DNA from: Hyphomicrobiales bacterium
GTDB taxonomy: Bacteria; Pseudomonadota; Alphaproteobacteria; Rhizobiales; Rhizobiaceae
Length of the DNA stretch: 64,000 bases
Reading direction: 5' to 3'
NCBI GenBank assembly: GCA_900473045.1
Contig: UCKS01000051.1
Location: forward strand, 107,573-171,572
Below are positions 16,054 to 26,965 of this stretch, in pieces. The position numbers and the translations under genes are program-made. The notes under the pieces are model-generated. The model had not been told where the DNA came from. It saw only the letters and a program-made list of their open reading frames with translations, and did no database searches. Numbering within the stretch: position 1 is the first letter of the stretch; each line of letters opens with the position of its first letter.

Positions 16054-17526
16054 ATGACCAGCTTCAAGATAGCCATTATCGGCGCCGGCAGCGTCGGCTT
16101 CACCAAGAAACTCTTCACCGATATTCTCTGCGTGCCGGAGTTCCGCGATGTCGAGTTCGCGCTCACCGATATGAGTGAGCACAATCTCGGCATGATCAAG
16201 TCGATCCTCGACAAGATCGTTTCATCCAACAACCTGCCGGCCAAGGTCACGGCCTCGACCGATCGCCGCGAAGCGATCTCCGGTGCGCGCTACATCATTT
16301 CCTGCGTCCGCGTCGGCGGCCTTGCTGCCTATGCCGACGATATCCGGATCCCGCTGAAATACGGCGTCGACCAGTGCGTCGGTGACACGATCTGCGCCGG
16401 CGGCATTCTCTATGGCCAGCGCAACATTCCGGTCATCCTCGATTTCTGCAAGGACATCCGCGAACTCGCCGAGCCCGGCGCAAAATTCCTCAACTATGCA
16501 AACCCGATGGCGATGAACACCTGGGCTGCGATCGAATACGGCAAGGTCGATACGATCGGTCTCTGCCACGGCGTCCAGCACGGTGCCGAACAGATCGCCG
16601 AAATCCTCGGCGCCAAGGATGGTGAACTGGATTACATCTGCTCCGGCATCAACCACCAGACCTGGTTCACCGATGTCCGGGTCAAGGGCCGCAAGATCGG
16701 CAAGGACGAACTGGTCGCGGCTTTCGAGGCACATCCAGTTTTCTCGCAGCAGGAAAAGCTGCGCATCGACGTTTTGAAGCGTTTTGGCGTCTACTCCACC
16801 GAGAGCAATGGCCACCTGTCGGAATACCTGCCCTGGTACCGCAAGCGGCCGGAGGAAATTACCCGCTGGATCGATATGTCCGACTGGATCCACGGCGAAA
16901 CCGGCGGTTACCTGCGCCATTCGACCGAGACCCGCAACTGGTTCGAGACCGAGTATCCGCAGTTCCTGGAAGAGGCAAACAAGCCGATCGACCCGGCCCG
17001 CCGCTCCAACGAGCATGCCAGCCATATTCTTGAGGCACTAGAAACCGGGCGTGTCTATCGCGGCCATTTCAACGTCAAGAACAATGGCGTCATCACCAAT
17101 CTGCCATCGGATGCGATCATCGAGAGCCCCGGTTTCGTCGATCGTTTCGGCCTCAACATGGTCGCCGGCATCACGCTGCCGGAAGCCTGCGCCGCCACCT
17201 GCATTTCCTCGATCAATGTCCAGCGCATGTCGGTTCATGCCGCCATATCAGGCGATATCGATCTGCTGAAGCTGGCCGTACTGCACGATCCGCTGGTCGG
17301 CGCCATCTGCACGCCGGAAGAAGTCTGGCAGATGGTCGATGAAATGGTCGTGGCACAGGCGCAGTGGCTGCCGCAATATGCCCATGCCGTTCCGGCCGCC
17401 AAGGAACGCCTGGCCAAGGGCACCGTAAAGACCCGTGACTGGAAGGGCGTTGCCCGCCGCGAGGTTCGCTCGATCGACGAACTGCGCGCCGAGAAGGAAG
17501 CAACGAAGTTGAAGGCTGCAAGCTGA
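16054..17526 (+). CDS. GH4-family glycosidase (alpha-galactosidase-type), first copy
   Basis: 490 aa. The N-terminal NAD-binding motif KIAIIGAGSVGFTKKLFTDI, the GH4 block NYANPMAMNTWA, the metal-site LCHGVQHGAEQIAE and the SGINHQTWFTDVRV region identify family 4, whose members use NAD+ and Mn2+ and an oxidation/elimination mechanism. The ATG at 16054 has GAGGA upstream; the open frame to 16000 lacks a site. It is longer than and clearly divergent from the second GH4 gene at 23700. As first gene of the agp locus it probably hydrolyses imported alpha-galactosides, but alpha-glucosidase or glucuronidase specificity cannot be excluded. Confidence 0.88.
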   Translation: MTSFKIAIIGAGSVGFTKKLFTDILCVPEFRDVEFALTDMSEHNLGMIKSILDKIVSSNNLPAKVTASTDRREAISGARYIISCVRVGGLAAYADDIRIPLKYGVDQCVGDTICAGGILYGQRNIPVILDFCKDIRELAEPGAKFLNYANPMAMNTWAAIEYGKVDTIGLCHGVQHGAEQIAEILGAKDGELDYICSGINHQTWFTDVRVKGRKIGKDELVAAFEAHPVFSQQEKLRIDVLKRFGVYSTESNGHLSEYLPWYRKRPEEITRWIDMSDWIHGETGGYLRHSTETRNWFETEYPQFLEEANKPIDPARRSNEHASHILEALETGRVYRGHFNVKNNGVITNLPSDAIIESPGFVDRFGLNMVAGITLPEACAATCISSINVQRMSVHAAISGDIDLLKLAVLHDPLVGAICTPEEVWQMVDEMVVAQAQWLPQYAHAVPAAKERLAKGTVKTRDWKGVARREVRSIDELRAEKEATKLKAAS

Positions 17527-17701
17527 GCTGCAGCGACGAACGTGGAAGGCCTGTTTTCCGGAGGAGGAGGCAGGTCTGGGAGTGGGCGATGCGTCGTCCG
17601 CTCTCTTCCGGCAGAGGGCAGGATGCCGTCGAGCCGGGTGCTTTTAGGAGGAGAGCCGCCCATACCGGGCCGGCCTGAAGCATGAGGGAGAAACAACGAC
17701 A

Positions 17702-19789
17702 ATGAAAAGCTTTCGCCATCTGAAAATGACCAGCGCGCTGCTTTTGGGCGTGTCGGTATTCGCCGTGACGGCCATGGCTTCCGAGCCGACCGTGGTGCCG
17801 GAGCAGCCGGCATTCCCGGCCCAGGGCAAGATCACCTATGTGCCGCGCGATTCCATCCTCGAATACAAGGCGCTTCCCGAATATCACGAGCCCGACTGGG
17901 TCACCGAGAAATTCGTCAAGACCGGCAAGCTGCCGCCAGTTGCCGAGCGCTTGCCGAAGGAACCGCTGGTCTTCAAGACCGGCAACATGCCGGATGGCGT
18001 CGGCGTTTATGGCGATACGATGCGCCATGTCATCGGCGGACGTCCGGAAGGCTGGAACTATTCCGCCGGCCAGACACAGGGCTGGGGCGGCATCGATATC
18101 GAGATGTCCGAATGCCTGACGCGCACCGCACCGCTCTATCAGGTCGAAGCCAAGGATGTGGAACCGCTGCCGAACCTCGCCAAGAGCTGGGAATGGTCGG
18201 AAGATGGCCACAAGCTTACCATGCACCTGATCGAAGGCGCCAAATGGTCGGACGGCGTTCCCTTCTCCTCCGAAGACGTGATGTTCTACTGGGACGACAA
18301 TGTTGTCGATCCCAATGTCTCGCCGCTCAATGGCGCGACGCCGGAAACCTTCGGGGAAGGCACGACGCTGAAAGCCATCGATGCCAATACCGTCGAATGG
18401 ACCTTCAAGGAGGCCTTCCCGCGACAGTATCTCTATTCCATGGCCTATGGCACGTTCTGCCCGGGTCCGGCACATATCCTCAAGACCAAGCATCCGAAAT
18501 ACGCCAAGGGCTTCACCTACGACCAGTACAAGAACGGCTTTCCGCCGGAATACCTGAACATTCCGATCATGGGCGCCTGGGTTCCCGTCGAATACCGCCC
18601 GGACGATATCATCGTCATGCGCCGCAATCCTTACTATTGGAAGGTGGACGAAGCCGGCAACCAGCTGCCCTATCTCAACGAGCTTCACTACAAGCTCTCG
18701 ACCTGGGCCGACCGTGATGTGCAGGCGATTGCCGGATCCGGCGATTTCTCCAACCTTGAACAGCCCGAGAATTTCGTCGAAAGCCTGAAGCGTGCAGCGC
18801 AGGATACCGCACCGGCCCGTCTGGCCTTCGGCGCCCGCCTGATCGGCTACAATCTCTACATGAACTTCTCCGGCAACGGCTGGGGCGAACCTGACGAACG
18901 CGGCCAGGCCGTGCGTGAACTCAACCGCAACGAGGATTTCCGCAAGGCCATCACCATGGCGGTCGATCGCAAGAAGATCGGCGAATCGCTGGTCAAGGGT
19001 CCGTTCACCGCGATCTATCCGGGCGGCTTGTCGTCCGGCACCAGCTTCTACGACCGCCAGTCGACGGTCTACTATCCGTTCGATCTAGACGGCGCCAAGG
19101 CGCTGCTCGAAAAGGTCGGCCTCAAGGACACCGACGGCAACGGTTTCGTCAACTACCCCGCTGACAAGCTCGGCGGCAAGGATGTCGAAGTCGTGCTTTT
19201 GGTCACATCCGACTACAATACCGACAAGAACCTCGCCGAGGGCGTCGTTGGCCAGATGGAGCAGCTGGGCATTCGCGTCGTTCTCAATTCGCTCGACGGC
19301 AAACAGCGCGATGCGGCCAACTATGGCGGCCGCTGGGACTGGATGGTGCTGCGCAACGGTGCCGAGCTGTCCTCGGTGGTGCAGAACACCCCGCAGCTCG
19401 CCGCAACCGGTCCCCGCACCAGCTGGAACCACCGCGTGCCGGAAGGGGGGCAGCTTGACCTGATGCCGTTCGAACAGGAGCTTGTCGATATCGTCAACAA
19501 GTTCATCGGCAGCAGCGACAATGACGAGCGCACGGAACTGATGAAACAGTACCAGAAGGTCGCCACCACCAACGTCAACTCGGTCGGCCTCACCGAATAT
19601 CCGGGCGCACTGGTCGTCAACAAGCGCTTCTCGAACATTCCGGTCGGCGCCCCGATCTTCATGTTCAACTGGGCGGAAGACACCATCATCCGCGAACGGG
19701 TGTTCGTCGCGGCAGACAAGCAGGGAGACTACGAACTGTTCCCGCAGCAACTGCCCGGCAAGCCCGGCGAAAAAGGCCCGATGAACTGA
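17702..19789 (+). CDS. agpA: ABC transporter substrate-binding protein, family 5 (AgpA-like alpha-galactoside binding)
   Basis: 695 aa. A signal peptide is visible (MKSFRHLKMTSALLLGVSVF ending ...VTAMASEP, cleavage near residue 23). The mature protein has the SBP_bac_5 pattern, including LAKSWEWSEDGHKLTMHLIE, GAKWSDGVPFSSEDVMFYWD and NEDFRKAITMAVDRKKIGES. Although family 5 is named for peptides, S. meliloti AgpA, which binds alpha-galactosides, belongs to it, and the flanking GH4 genes support that role. It is unusually long for the family (commonly 500-600 aa), owing to an N-terminal extension before the first lobe. It leads the transporter genes agpB-agpC-agpD. Confidence 0.88.
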   Translation: MKSFRHLKMTSALLLGVSVFAVTAMASEPTVVPEQPAFPAQGKITYVPRDSILEYKALPEYHEPDWVTEKFVKTGKLPPVAERLPKEPLVFKTGNMPDGVGVYGDTMRHVIGGRPEGWNYSAGQTQGWGGIDIEMSECLTRTAPLYQVEAKDVEPLPNLAKSWEWSEDGHKLTMHLIEGAKWSDGVPFSSEDVMFYWDDNVVDPNVSPLNGATPETFGEGTTLKAIDANTVEWTFKEAFPRQYLYSMAYGTFCPGPAHILKTKHPKYAKGFTYDQYKNGFPPEYLNIPIMGAWVPVEYRPDDIIVMRRNPYYWKVDEAGNQLPYLNELHYKLSTWADRDVQAIAGSGDFSNLEQPENFVESLKRAAQDTAPARLAFGARLIGYNLYMNFSGNGWGEPDERGQAVRELNRNEDFRKAITMAVDRKKIGESLVKGPFTAIYPGGLSSGTSFYDRQSTVYYPFDLDGAKALLEKVGLKDTDGNGFVNYPADKLGGKDVEVVLLVTSDYNTDKNLAEGVVGQMEQLGIRVVLNSLDGKQRDAANYGGRWDWMVLRNGAELSSVVQNTPQLAATGPRTSWNHRVPEGGQLDLMPFEQELVDIVNKFIGSSDNDERTELMKQYQKVATTNVNSVGLTEYPGALVVNKRFSNIPVGAPIFMFNWAEDTIIRERVFVAADKQGDYELFPQQLPGKPGEKGPMN

Positions 19790-19803
19790 TCCGGAAAACC
19801 CGC

Positions 19804-19836
19804 TCCCCAGGCCGTGCCATCAGCCTGGCCTGGGGA
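19804..19836 (+). other. Intercistronic hairpin between agpA and agpB
   Basis: TCCCCAGGCC (19804-19813) pairs perfectly over 10 bp with GGCCTGGGGA (19827-19836); no T-run follows. Such hairpins after binding-protein genes typically protect the upstream mRNA and allow its excess over the membrane genes. Confidence 0.65.
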
Positions 19837-19868
19837 AATCCCAAAACACACAAGAGAACCTAACAGCC

Positions 19869-20882
19869 ATGTTCCGATTTCTGCTTGTGCGCATCGCGTC
19901 AGCCATCCCCGTCCTGTTCGTGCTCAGCGTCGTGACCTTCGCGATCATCCAGGCACCGCCGGGAGACTATAGCGACTATATCCGGTCGCAGATGATCAAC
20001 CAGGGCGGCGCGTCCTTCGAGGAAGCCGACGCTCAGGCGCAGGCCTACAAGGTCGCCAACGGACTGGATAAGCCAATGGTCGTCCAGTACGTCAACTGGA
20101 TTACAGGCATCGTCACCCGCGGCGATTTCGGCCATAGCCTGTTCTACAACAAGCCGGTTTCCGAGGTCGTCGGCGAGCGCTTGCCACGCACGCTGGCCTT
20201 GGCGCTGGTCTGCCATATCCTTGCATCCATCATCGGCATCACCTTCGGCATTCTCGCCGCCACCCGCCAATACACCTGGGTCGATACCCTGCTTTCCGGC
20301 ATTTCCTTCCTCGGCATGACGGTGCCGCGCTTTCTGATGGCGCTGATCATCGTCTACATCATGGTGTTTCATTTCAACGTCACCGAGATCAACAGCTTCC
20401 ACTCGGCCAAATATGGCGGCGCGCCTTGGTCGTGGGACAAGTTCGTCGATCTCCTGAAACATGTCTGGCCGGTCATCGCCATCGCCACTTTCGGCGGCCT
20501 CGCCTACAATATGCGCGTCATGCGCGGCAACCTGCTCGATACGCTGAACGCCCAATATGTCGAGACCGCCCGCGCCAAGGGCCTGTCGGAACGCAAGGTC
20601 ATCATGCACCACGCCGTGCCCAATGCGCTGCATCCGCTGGTGATGTATCAGGGCGTCGTGCTGCCCTACATGCTGACCGGCGAGATCGAGACCGCGATCA
20701 TCTTCGCTTTGCCGACCGTCGGCCCGGCCATCGTCGGTTCCATGTGGGTCGGCGACGTCTATGTCACCGCCACCTTCATGCTGGTCCTGTCCGCAACCCT
20801 GATCGTCGGCAACATTATCGCCGACATGCTGCTGGCGCTGCTCGATCCGCGCGTCCGTCTGGGCGGAGGAGCACACGCATGA
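19869..20882 (+). CDS. agpB: ABC transporter permease (DppB/OppB type)
   Basis: 337-aa inner-membrane permease. The first transmembrane segment is RIASAIPVLFVLSVVTFAII, followed by the OppB-type periplasmic loop and five more helices; the cytoplasmic EAA loop is ETARAKGLSERKVIMHHAVP, which docks the ATPase. The stop overlaps the next start as ATGA (20879-20882). With agpA, agpC and agpD it forms an importer inferred to carry alpha-galactosides. Confidence 0.9.
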   Translation: MFRFLLVRIASAIPVLFVLSVVTFAIIQAPPGDYSDYIRSQMINQGGASFEEADAQAQAYKVANGLDKPMVVQYVNWITGIVTRGDFGHSLFYNKPVSEVVGERLPRTLALALVCHILASIIGITFGILAATRQYTWVDTLLSGISFLGMTVPRFLMALIIVYIMVFHFNVTEINSFHSAKYGGAPWSWDKFVDLLKHVWPVIAIATFGGLAYNMRVMRGNLLDTLNAQYVETARAKGLSERKVIMHHAVPNALHPLVMYQGVVLPYMLTGEIETAIIFALPTVGPAIVGSMWVGDVYVTATFMLVLSATLIVGNIIADMLLALLDPRVRLGGGAHA

Positions 20883-22000
20883 AAGCCGATGTTCAAACAA
20901 CTGTCGCCGTGCCGGTCCCGGCACCTCATCATGGCAACGAGACCTATTCAGCACTGGTCTGGCGCCGCCTGAAGCGCTCCTGGACCGGCATGGCCGGCCT
21001 CATCCTCGTCTGCCTGCTGATGCTGATGACAATCTTTGCCGAGTTCTTTTCCCCGGTCGATCCCAAGCTCACCGGCGTCGCCTTCGCCCCGCCGCAGACG
21101 ATCTCGATCACCGATCAGGAGGGCAACCTCGTCTGGCCGCGCACCTATCAGATCGGTGAAGGTACCGAGCTCGATCCGGTGACCTTCCAGCCGATCGTCG
21201 GCCCGGATTATGCCAACCCGCAAAATCTCGGCTTCCTCGTCAAGGGTTTCAGCTATCGGCTTCTCGGCCTGATCCCCACCGACCGCCATTTCTTCGGCGC
21301 CACCGACGGCACGCCGGTCAATTTCCTTGGTACCGACAAGTTCGGCCGCGATGTGCTGTCGCGCATCTTCTACGGCTCCCGCGTCTCGCTGATGATCGCG
21401 TTGACGGTGGTGTTCATCGTCACCGTCGTCGGCACCACGGTGGGCATGGTCTCCGGCTATTTCGGTGGCCGCTTCGATACCTGGATGCAGCGCTTCGTCG
21501 AACTGGTTCTCGCCTTCCCGCAACTGCCGCTCTATCTGGCCCTGACCTCGCTCATTCCGGTGACGGCGCCGACCCATGTCTTCCTCGCCTTCGTCATCTT
21601 CGTCATGTCGGCACTCGGCTGGGCGCAGATGTCGCGCGAGGTGCGCGGCAAGACGCTGGCACTGGCCCGGATCGAATATGTGCGGGCCGCCATGGCGATC
21701 GGCGCCACCGATAGACGCATCATCTTCCAGCACATTTTCCCCAATGTGATGAGCCACGTGATCGTCTCGGTGACGCTGGCGATCCCCAGCGTCGTGTTGC
21801 TCGAATCCTTCCTCGGCTTCCTCGGCTTTGCGGTCAAACCGCCGCTGATGTCCTGGGGGCTGATGCTGCAGGACACAGCCACCTATTCCGTCATCGGGTC
21901 CTATCCGTGGATCCTTTCCCCCGTGGCCTTCGTGCTGATCACCGTCTTTGCGTTCAATGCGCTGGGCGATGGCCTGCGCGACGCCGTCGACCCATACTGA
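20879..22000 (+). CDS. agpC: ABC transporter permease (DppC/OppC type)
   Basis: 373 aa. The N-terminal OppC signature is ALVWRRLKRSWTGMAGLILV, then a long periplasmic insert, GTDKFGRDVLSRIFYGSRVS, and the EAA loop EYVRAAMAIGATDRRIIFQH. The start at 20879 is coupled to agpB through a 4-base overlap and has GGAGGAG upstream; the frame is open much further upstream, but that part lies within agpB. It is longer than typical OppC proteins because of the insert between the first two membrane segments. Confidence 0.9.
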   Translation: MKADVQTTVAVPVPAPHHGNETYSALVWRRLKRSWTGMAGLILVCLLMLMTIFAEFFSPVDPKLTGVAFAPPQTISITDQEGNLVWPRTYQIGEGTELDPVTFQPIVGPDYANPQNLGFLVKGFSYRLLGLIPTDRHFFGATDGTPVNFLGTDKFGRDVLSRIFYGSRVSLMIALTVVFIVTVVGTTVGMVSGYFGGRFDTWMQRFVELVLAFPQLPLYLALTSLIPVTAPTHVFLAFVIFVMSALGWAQMSREVRGKTLALARIEYVRAAMAIGATDRRIIFQHIFPNVMSHVIVSVTLAIPSVVLLESFLGFLGFAVKPPLMSWGLMLQDTATYSVIGSYPWILSPVAFVLITVFAFNALGDGLRDAVDPY

Positions 22001-22011
22001 GGAGACGACCC

Positions 22012-23682
<1,671 letters not shown>

Positions 23683-23699
23683 AGCAAAGAGGCCTATCC

Positions 23700-25070
23700 A
23701 TGACGAGACAACCCAAGATCACCTTCATCGGCGCGGGCTCGACCGTGTTCATGAAAAACATCATCGGCGACGTGCTGCAACGTCCGGCCTTATCGGGCGC
23801 GAAAATCGCCCTGATGGACATCAATCCGCAGCGGCTGGAGGAAAGCGAAGTCGTCGTCAGCAAGCTGATCTCGACGCTTAATGCCAAGGCCACCATTGAG
23901 CTGCATTCCAATCAGCGCAAGGCGCTCGAAGGCGCCGATTTCGTCGTCGTCGCCTTCCAGATCGGCGGCTTTGAGCCCTGCACGGTCACCGATTTCGAAG
24001 TGCCGAAGAAATACGGCCTGCGCCAGACCATTGCCGATACGCTCGGCGTCGGCGGCATCATGCGCGGCCTGCGCACCGTGCCGCATCTCTGGTCGATCTG
24101 TGAAGACATGATGCAGGTCTGCCCCGAGGCGATCCTGCTTCAGTACGTCAACCCGATGGCTATCAACACCTGGGCGATTGCCGAAAAGTACCCGAAGATC
24201 AAGCAGGTCGGCCTCTGCCACTCGGTGCAGGGAACGGCGATGGAACTGGCCCACGACCTCGACATCCCCTACGAGGACATCCGCTACCGCTCAGCCGGCA
24301 TCAACCACATGGCCTTCTTCCTGAAGTTCGAGCACCGCCAGGCCGATGGCTCCTACCGCGATCTCTATCCCGATCTGGTGCGCGGCTACCGCGAAGGCCG
24401 GGCGCCAAAGCCGACCTGGAACCCGCGCTGCCCCAACAAGGTGCGTTACGAGATGCTGACCCGGCTCGGCTATTTCGTCACCGAAAGCTCGGAGCATTTC
24501 GCCGAGTACACACCCTACTTCATCAAGGAAGGCCGCGAAGACCTGATCGAGAAATTCGGCATCCCGCTCGATGAATATCCGAAGCGCTGCATCGAGCAGG
24601 TCGAGCGCTGGAAGGGCCAGGCCGCCGCCTTCCGTTCGGCCGACAAGATAGAGGTCGCGCAGTCGAAGGAATATGCCTCGTCGATCATGAACTCGGTCTG
24701 GACCGGCGAACCCTCGGTGATCTACGGCAACCTGCGCAACAATGGCTGCATCACCTCGCTGCCGGACAATTGCGCCGCCGAAGTGCCATGCCTGGTCGAT
24801 GAAAACGGCATCCAGCCGACCTATATCGGTGCCCTGCCGCCACAGCTGACGGCGCTGATCCGCACAAATATCAACGTCCAGGAACTGACGGTCGCGGCGA
24901 TGATGACCGAAAATCGCGAGCATCTCTATCATGCCGCGATGATGGATCCGCACACCGCCGCCGAGCTCGATCTCGACCAGATCTGGTCGCTCACCGATGA
25001 CCTGCTCGCCGCCCACGGAACCTGGATCCCGGAATGGGCTCGTGTGTCGAAGAAGGTCCAAGCCGCGTAA
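23700..25070 (+). CDS. melA: Alpha-galactosidase, GH4 family (MelA-like), second copy
   Basis: 456 aa. KITFIGAGSTVFMKNIIGDV (NAD binding), QTIADTLGVGGIMRGLRTVP, LQYVNPMAINTWAIAEKYP, VGLCHSVQGTAMELAHDL and AGINHMAFFLKFEHR match MelA-type alpha-galactosidases, with the Cys-His metal site in LCHSVQ. It hydrolyses melibiose and related alpha-galactosides in the cytosol using NAD+ and Mn2+. It sits 17 bp after agpD and is followed by a strong terminator, so it is the last gene of the operon. Confidence 0.92.
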   Translation: MTRQPKITFIGAGSTVFMKNIIGDVLQRPALSGAKIALMDINPQRLEESEVVVSKLISTLNAKATIELHSNQRKALEGADFVVVAFQIGGFEPCTVTDFEVPKKYGLRQTIADTLGVGGIMRGLRTVPHLWSICEDMMQVCPEAILLQYVNPMAINTWAIAEKYPKIKQVGLCHSVQGTAMELAHDLDIPYEDIRYRSAGINHMAFFLKFEHRQADGSYRDLYPDLVRGYREGRAPKPTWNPRCPNKVRYEMLTRLGYFVTESSEHFAEYTPYFIKEGREDLIEKFGIPLDEYPKRCIEQVERWKGQAAAFRSADKIEVAQSKEYASSIMNSVWTGEPSVIYGNLRNNGCITSLPDNCAAEVPCLVDENGIQPTYIGALPPQLTALIRTNINVQELTVAAMMTENREHLYHAAMMDPHTAAELDLDQIWSLTDDLLAAHGTWIPEWARVSKKVQAA

Positions 25071-25097
25071 CGCCCCTCCCCGTTGCGTGACAGGAAG

Positions 25098-25129
25098 CCC
25101 CGGAACAATAATTCCGGGGTTTTCCTTTT
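25098..25129 (+). terminator. Rho-independent terminator of the agp/melA operon
   Basis: CCCCGGAA (25098-25105) and TTCCGGGG (25112-25119) form a perfect 8-bp stem with a CAATAA loop, followed by TTTTCCTTTT. It lies 28 bp after the melA stop. Confidence 0.9.
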
Positions 25130-25184
25130 GCGCCGGGTGTGGTCGAAAGGAAGGACGCAACGCCGATATCAGCAGGAGACAACC

Positions 25185-25934
25185 ATGTCCGCCGCCACCC
25201 TCGCCCGCCAATTGTCAGACGCCGATAACCAGGGCATTCGCCTCGCCTCCGCATCGCTCACCGAGCCCGCCACGCCGGCCGAAGCCTTTGCCGTGCAGCG
25301 TGAAACGCTCTCCCTGAACAATTGGCTGACCGGCGGCTACAAGGTGGCGATCCGCCCGGACGGAAGCTCGGTTTCGGCGCCGATGGCGCATATCACCCAT
25401 GCCAGCGAATCCGGCACCGCAGGCTTTGAACGCCCGGCGGTCGATGCGCTGGAAGTGGAAATCTGCTTCGTCCTCGGCAAGGAACTCGCTGTCCCCGGCG
25501 ATACGCCCTATAGCCGCGAAACCCTGCTCGATCACATCGCCACCATTTCTTCCGGCGTCGAGTTCCTCGGTCACCGTCTGGACGACGGCGGCAAGTCGCC
25601 TGCCCTCCTGTTTCTCGCCGACCGTCTCGGCAATGCCGGCTATGTCCTGGGTGAAGAACTGCCTGCGACAATGATCGAACCCGGCCAGGCCTATCCCCTG
25701 ACCATCACCATCAACGGCGAAACCGTCTTTACCGGCCCCGGTAAACACCCCAACGACGACCCCGTCGCCGCCTTCCTGCTGTTCGCCAACGCCCTGACCG
25801 AACCCGTCGCCAAGGGCCGCATCATCACCACCGGCAGCCTCTGCGGCGCCATCCCGACGCCCGCCCGCGCCGCTATCGCCATCAGCGGGTTTACGACGCT
25901 GACGGTGACGGCTGCATCGACGCGCGAGGTTTGA
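25185..25934 (+). CDS. FAH-superfamily hydratase/decarboxylase (2-keto-4-pentenoate hydratase-like)
   Basis: 249 aa. The MhpD-type pattern is visible: GYKVAIRPDGSSVSAPM, the metal-binding E-x-E in ALEVEICFVLGKEL, SSGVEFLGHRL, and the C-terminal ITTGSLCGAIPTPARAAIAI. The ATG at 25185 has AGGAG; the frame is open to 25083 across the terminator, which argues against a longer protein. Enzymes of this family hydrate 2-keto-4-pentenoate or act on related 2-oxo acids from aromatic or sugar-acid degradation. No partner is adjacent, so the pathway is unknown. Confidence 0.8.
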   Translation: MSAATLARQLSDADNQGIRLASASLTEPATPAEAFAVQRETLSLNNWLTGGYKVAIRPDGSSVSAPMAHITHASESGTAGFERPAVDALEVEICFVLGKELAVPGDTPYSRETLLDHIATISSGVEFLGHRLDDGGKSPALLFLADRLGNAGYVLGEELPATMIEPGQAYPLTITINGETVFTGPGKHPNDDPVAAFLLFANALTEPVAKGRIITTGSLCGAIPTPARAAIAISGFTTLTVTAASTREV

Positions 25935-26178
25935 CACGATTTTATCTGACGACAAGGCTTCAGAGGCGCAGTGAACTGCTTCTCTTCACCTCAGGGTCGC
26001 AATCGGGATAACGCCAGCGAAGCCCGTTGCGGAGTGACAGGCCGACGCATTTTGTCCAATCAAATCATCGAGAATTGCCCTTTGCTCCTCTTTACGAATG
26101 GTCACTTCCCGCATTGAAGACCTGGGCGCGCTGGGCGGAAGCCTTCAATCCAGTTGACTCTGCCCCGGTAGTCAGCAA

Positions 26179-26200
26179 TAGTTCGCCACATGGTGAACTA
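26179..26200. promoter_or_regulatory. Candidate ArsR operator overlapping the arsR start
   Basis: TAGTTCGCCA (26179-26188) and TGGTGAACTA (26191-26200) are inverted repeats matching at 9 of 10 positions with a 2-nt centre. The site covers the ATG at 26190, as expected for autorepression by the ArsR protein. Confidence 0.6.
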
Positions 26201-26528
26201 TTCGACATCACAGATGGACCGCACATTTTCAGCGCTCGCCGACCCTACTCGTCGCGCCATTCTGTTGCGGCTGAAGGATGAACCCGGGCTTTCGATAAGC
26301 GAGCTAGCCAAACCGTTTTCGCAAAAGCTTCCTGGAATGATGAAGCATCTGGATGTTTTGACTGAGGCTGGACTGATCACACGCGCCAAAACCGGCCGCA
26401 CGGTCTCGGTGAACCTTTCGGTCGAGCCTATGCAGGCGGCAATGGAATGGCTCAATCGATATGAACGCCTGTGGACGGTGAGCATCGATCGACTTGCTGC
26501 ACTTGTGGAAGAGGAAGGCGAGCAATGA
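26190..26528 (+). CDS. ArsR-family transcriptional regulator (SRPBCC-linked type)
   Basis: 112-aa winged-helix repressor: MDRTFSALADPTRRAILLRL, SELAKPFSQKLPGMMKHLDV, and LTEAGLITRAKTGRTVSVNL. It lacks the Cys-rich metal site of arsenic/cadmium sensors and belongs to the subgroup paired with SRPBCC proteins. An ATG at 26214 is an alternative start, but MVNYS-type N-termini are usual in this subgroup. Its stop overlaps the next start (ATGA, 26525-26528). It probably represses the three-gene operon; the ligand is unknown. Confidence 0.85.
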   Translation: MVNYSTSQMDRTFSALADPTRRAILLRLKDEPGLSISELAKPFSQKLPGMMKHLDVLTEAGLITRAKTGRTVSVNLSVEPMQAAMEWLNRYERLWTVSIDRLAALVEEEGEQ

Positions 26529-26965
26529 TCAAAAATCTTCCAAGCGTAACCATCGTACGCAGAATTAAAGCCCCACCCGCCAGGGTTTACGCGGCAATTA
26601 CGCAGCCCGAACTCATGCTGCAATGGTGGGGTCCGGATGCAGGGCCGACAATAAGCGCTGACGCAGACGTGCGACCGGGAGGCCGCTTTAGCATTGTATT
26701 CCGATTGCTGAACGGCGATGAGCACAATCCGACCGGGGTCTATCAGGACGTTGTTCCTGGCAGAAAGCTTGTTTTCACGTGGGAATGGCCAGGAATGCCA
26801 GAACGGGAGTCGCTGGTCACGTTTCTACTCGAGCCGTTTGATGGCGGCACCGAACTGACGCTGATCCACGAACAACTCCCGGACGAAGAAGCGCGCAAAA
26901 GTCATGAGGAAGGTTGGAACGGCCTCCTCGATAAGCTGCCAGTTTTTCTTGGAGATGCCAAATGA
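26525..26965 (+). CDS. SRPBCC/AHSA1-domain protein
   Basis: 146 aa with the AHSA1 (START-like) pattern: VTIVRRIKAPPARVYAAITQ, QWWGPDAGPTISADADVRPG, GRFSIVFRL, VTFLLEPFDGGTELTLIHEQ, and the closing EEGWNGLLDKLPVFL. The fold binds hydrophobic ligands; the biochemical role is unknown. It is coupled by 4-base overlaps to both the ArsR gene before it and the GST gene after it, so the three are made together. Confidence 0.85.
   Translation: MIKNLPSVTIVRRIKAPPARVYAAITQPELMLQWWGPDAGPTISADADVRPGGRFSIVFRLLNGDEHNPTGVYQDVVPGRKLVFTWEWPGMPERESLVTFLLEPFDGGTELTLIHEQLPDEEARKSHEEGWNGLLDKLPVFLGDAK

Noticed and set aside
25083..25184. Longer start of the FAH-family hydratase
   Set aside because: It would be translated from the melA terminator; ATG 25185 has AGGAG and family-like length.
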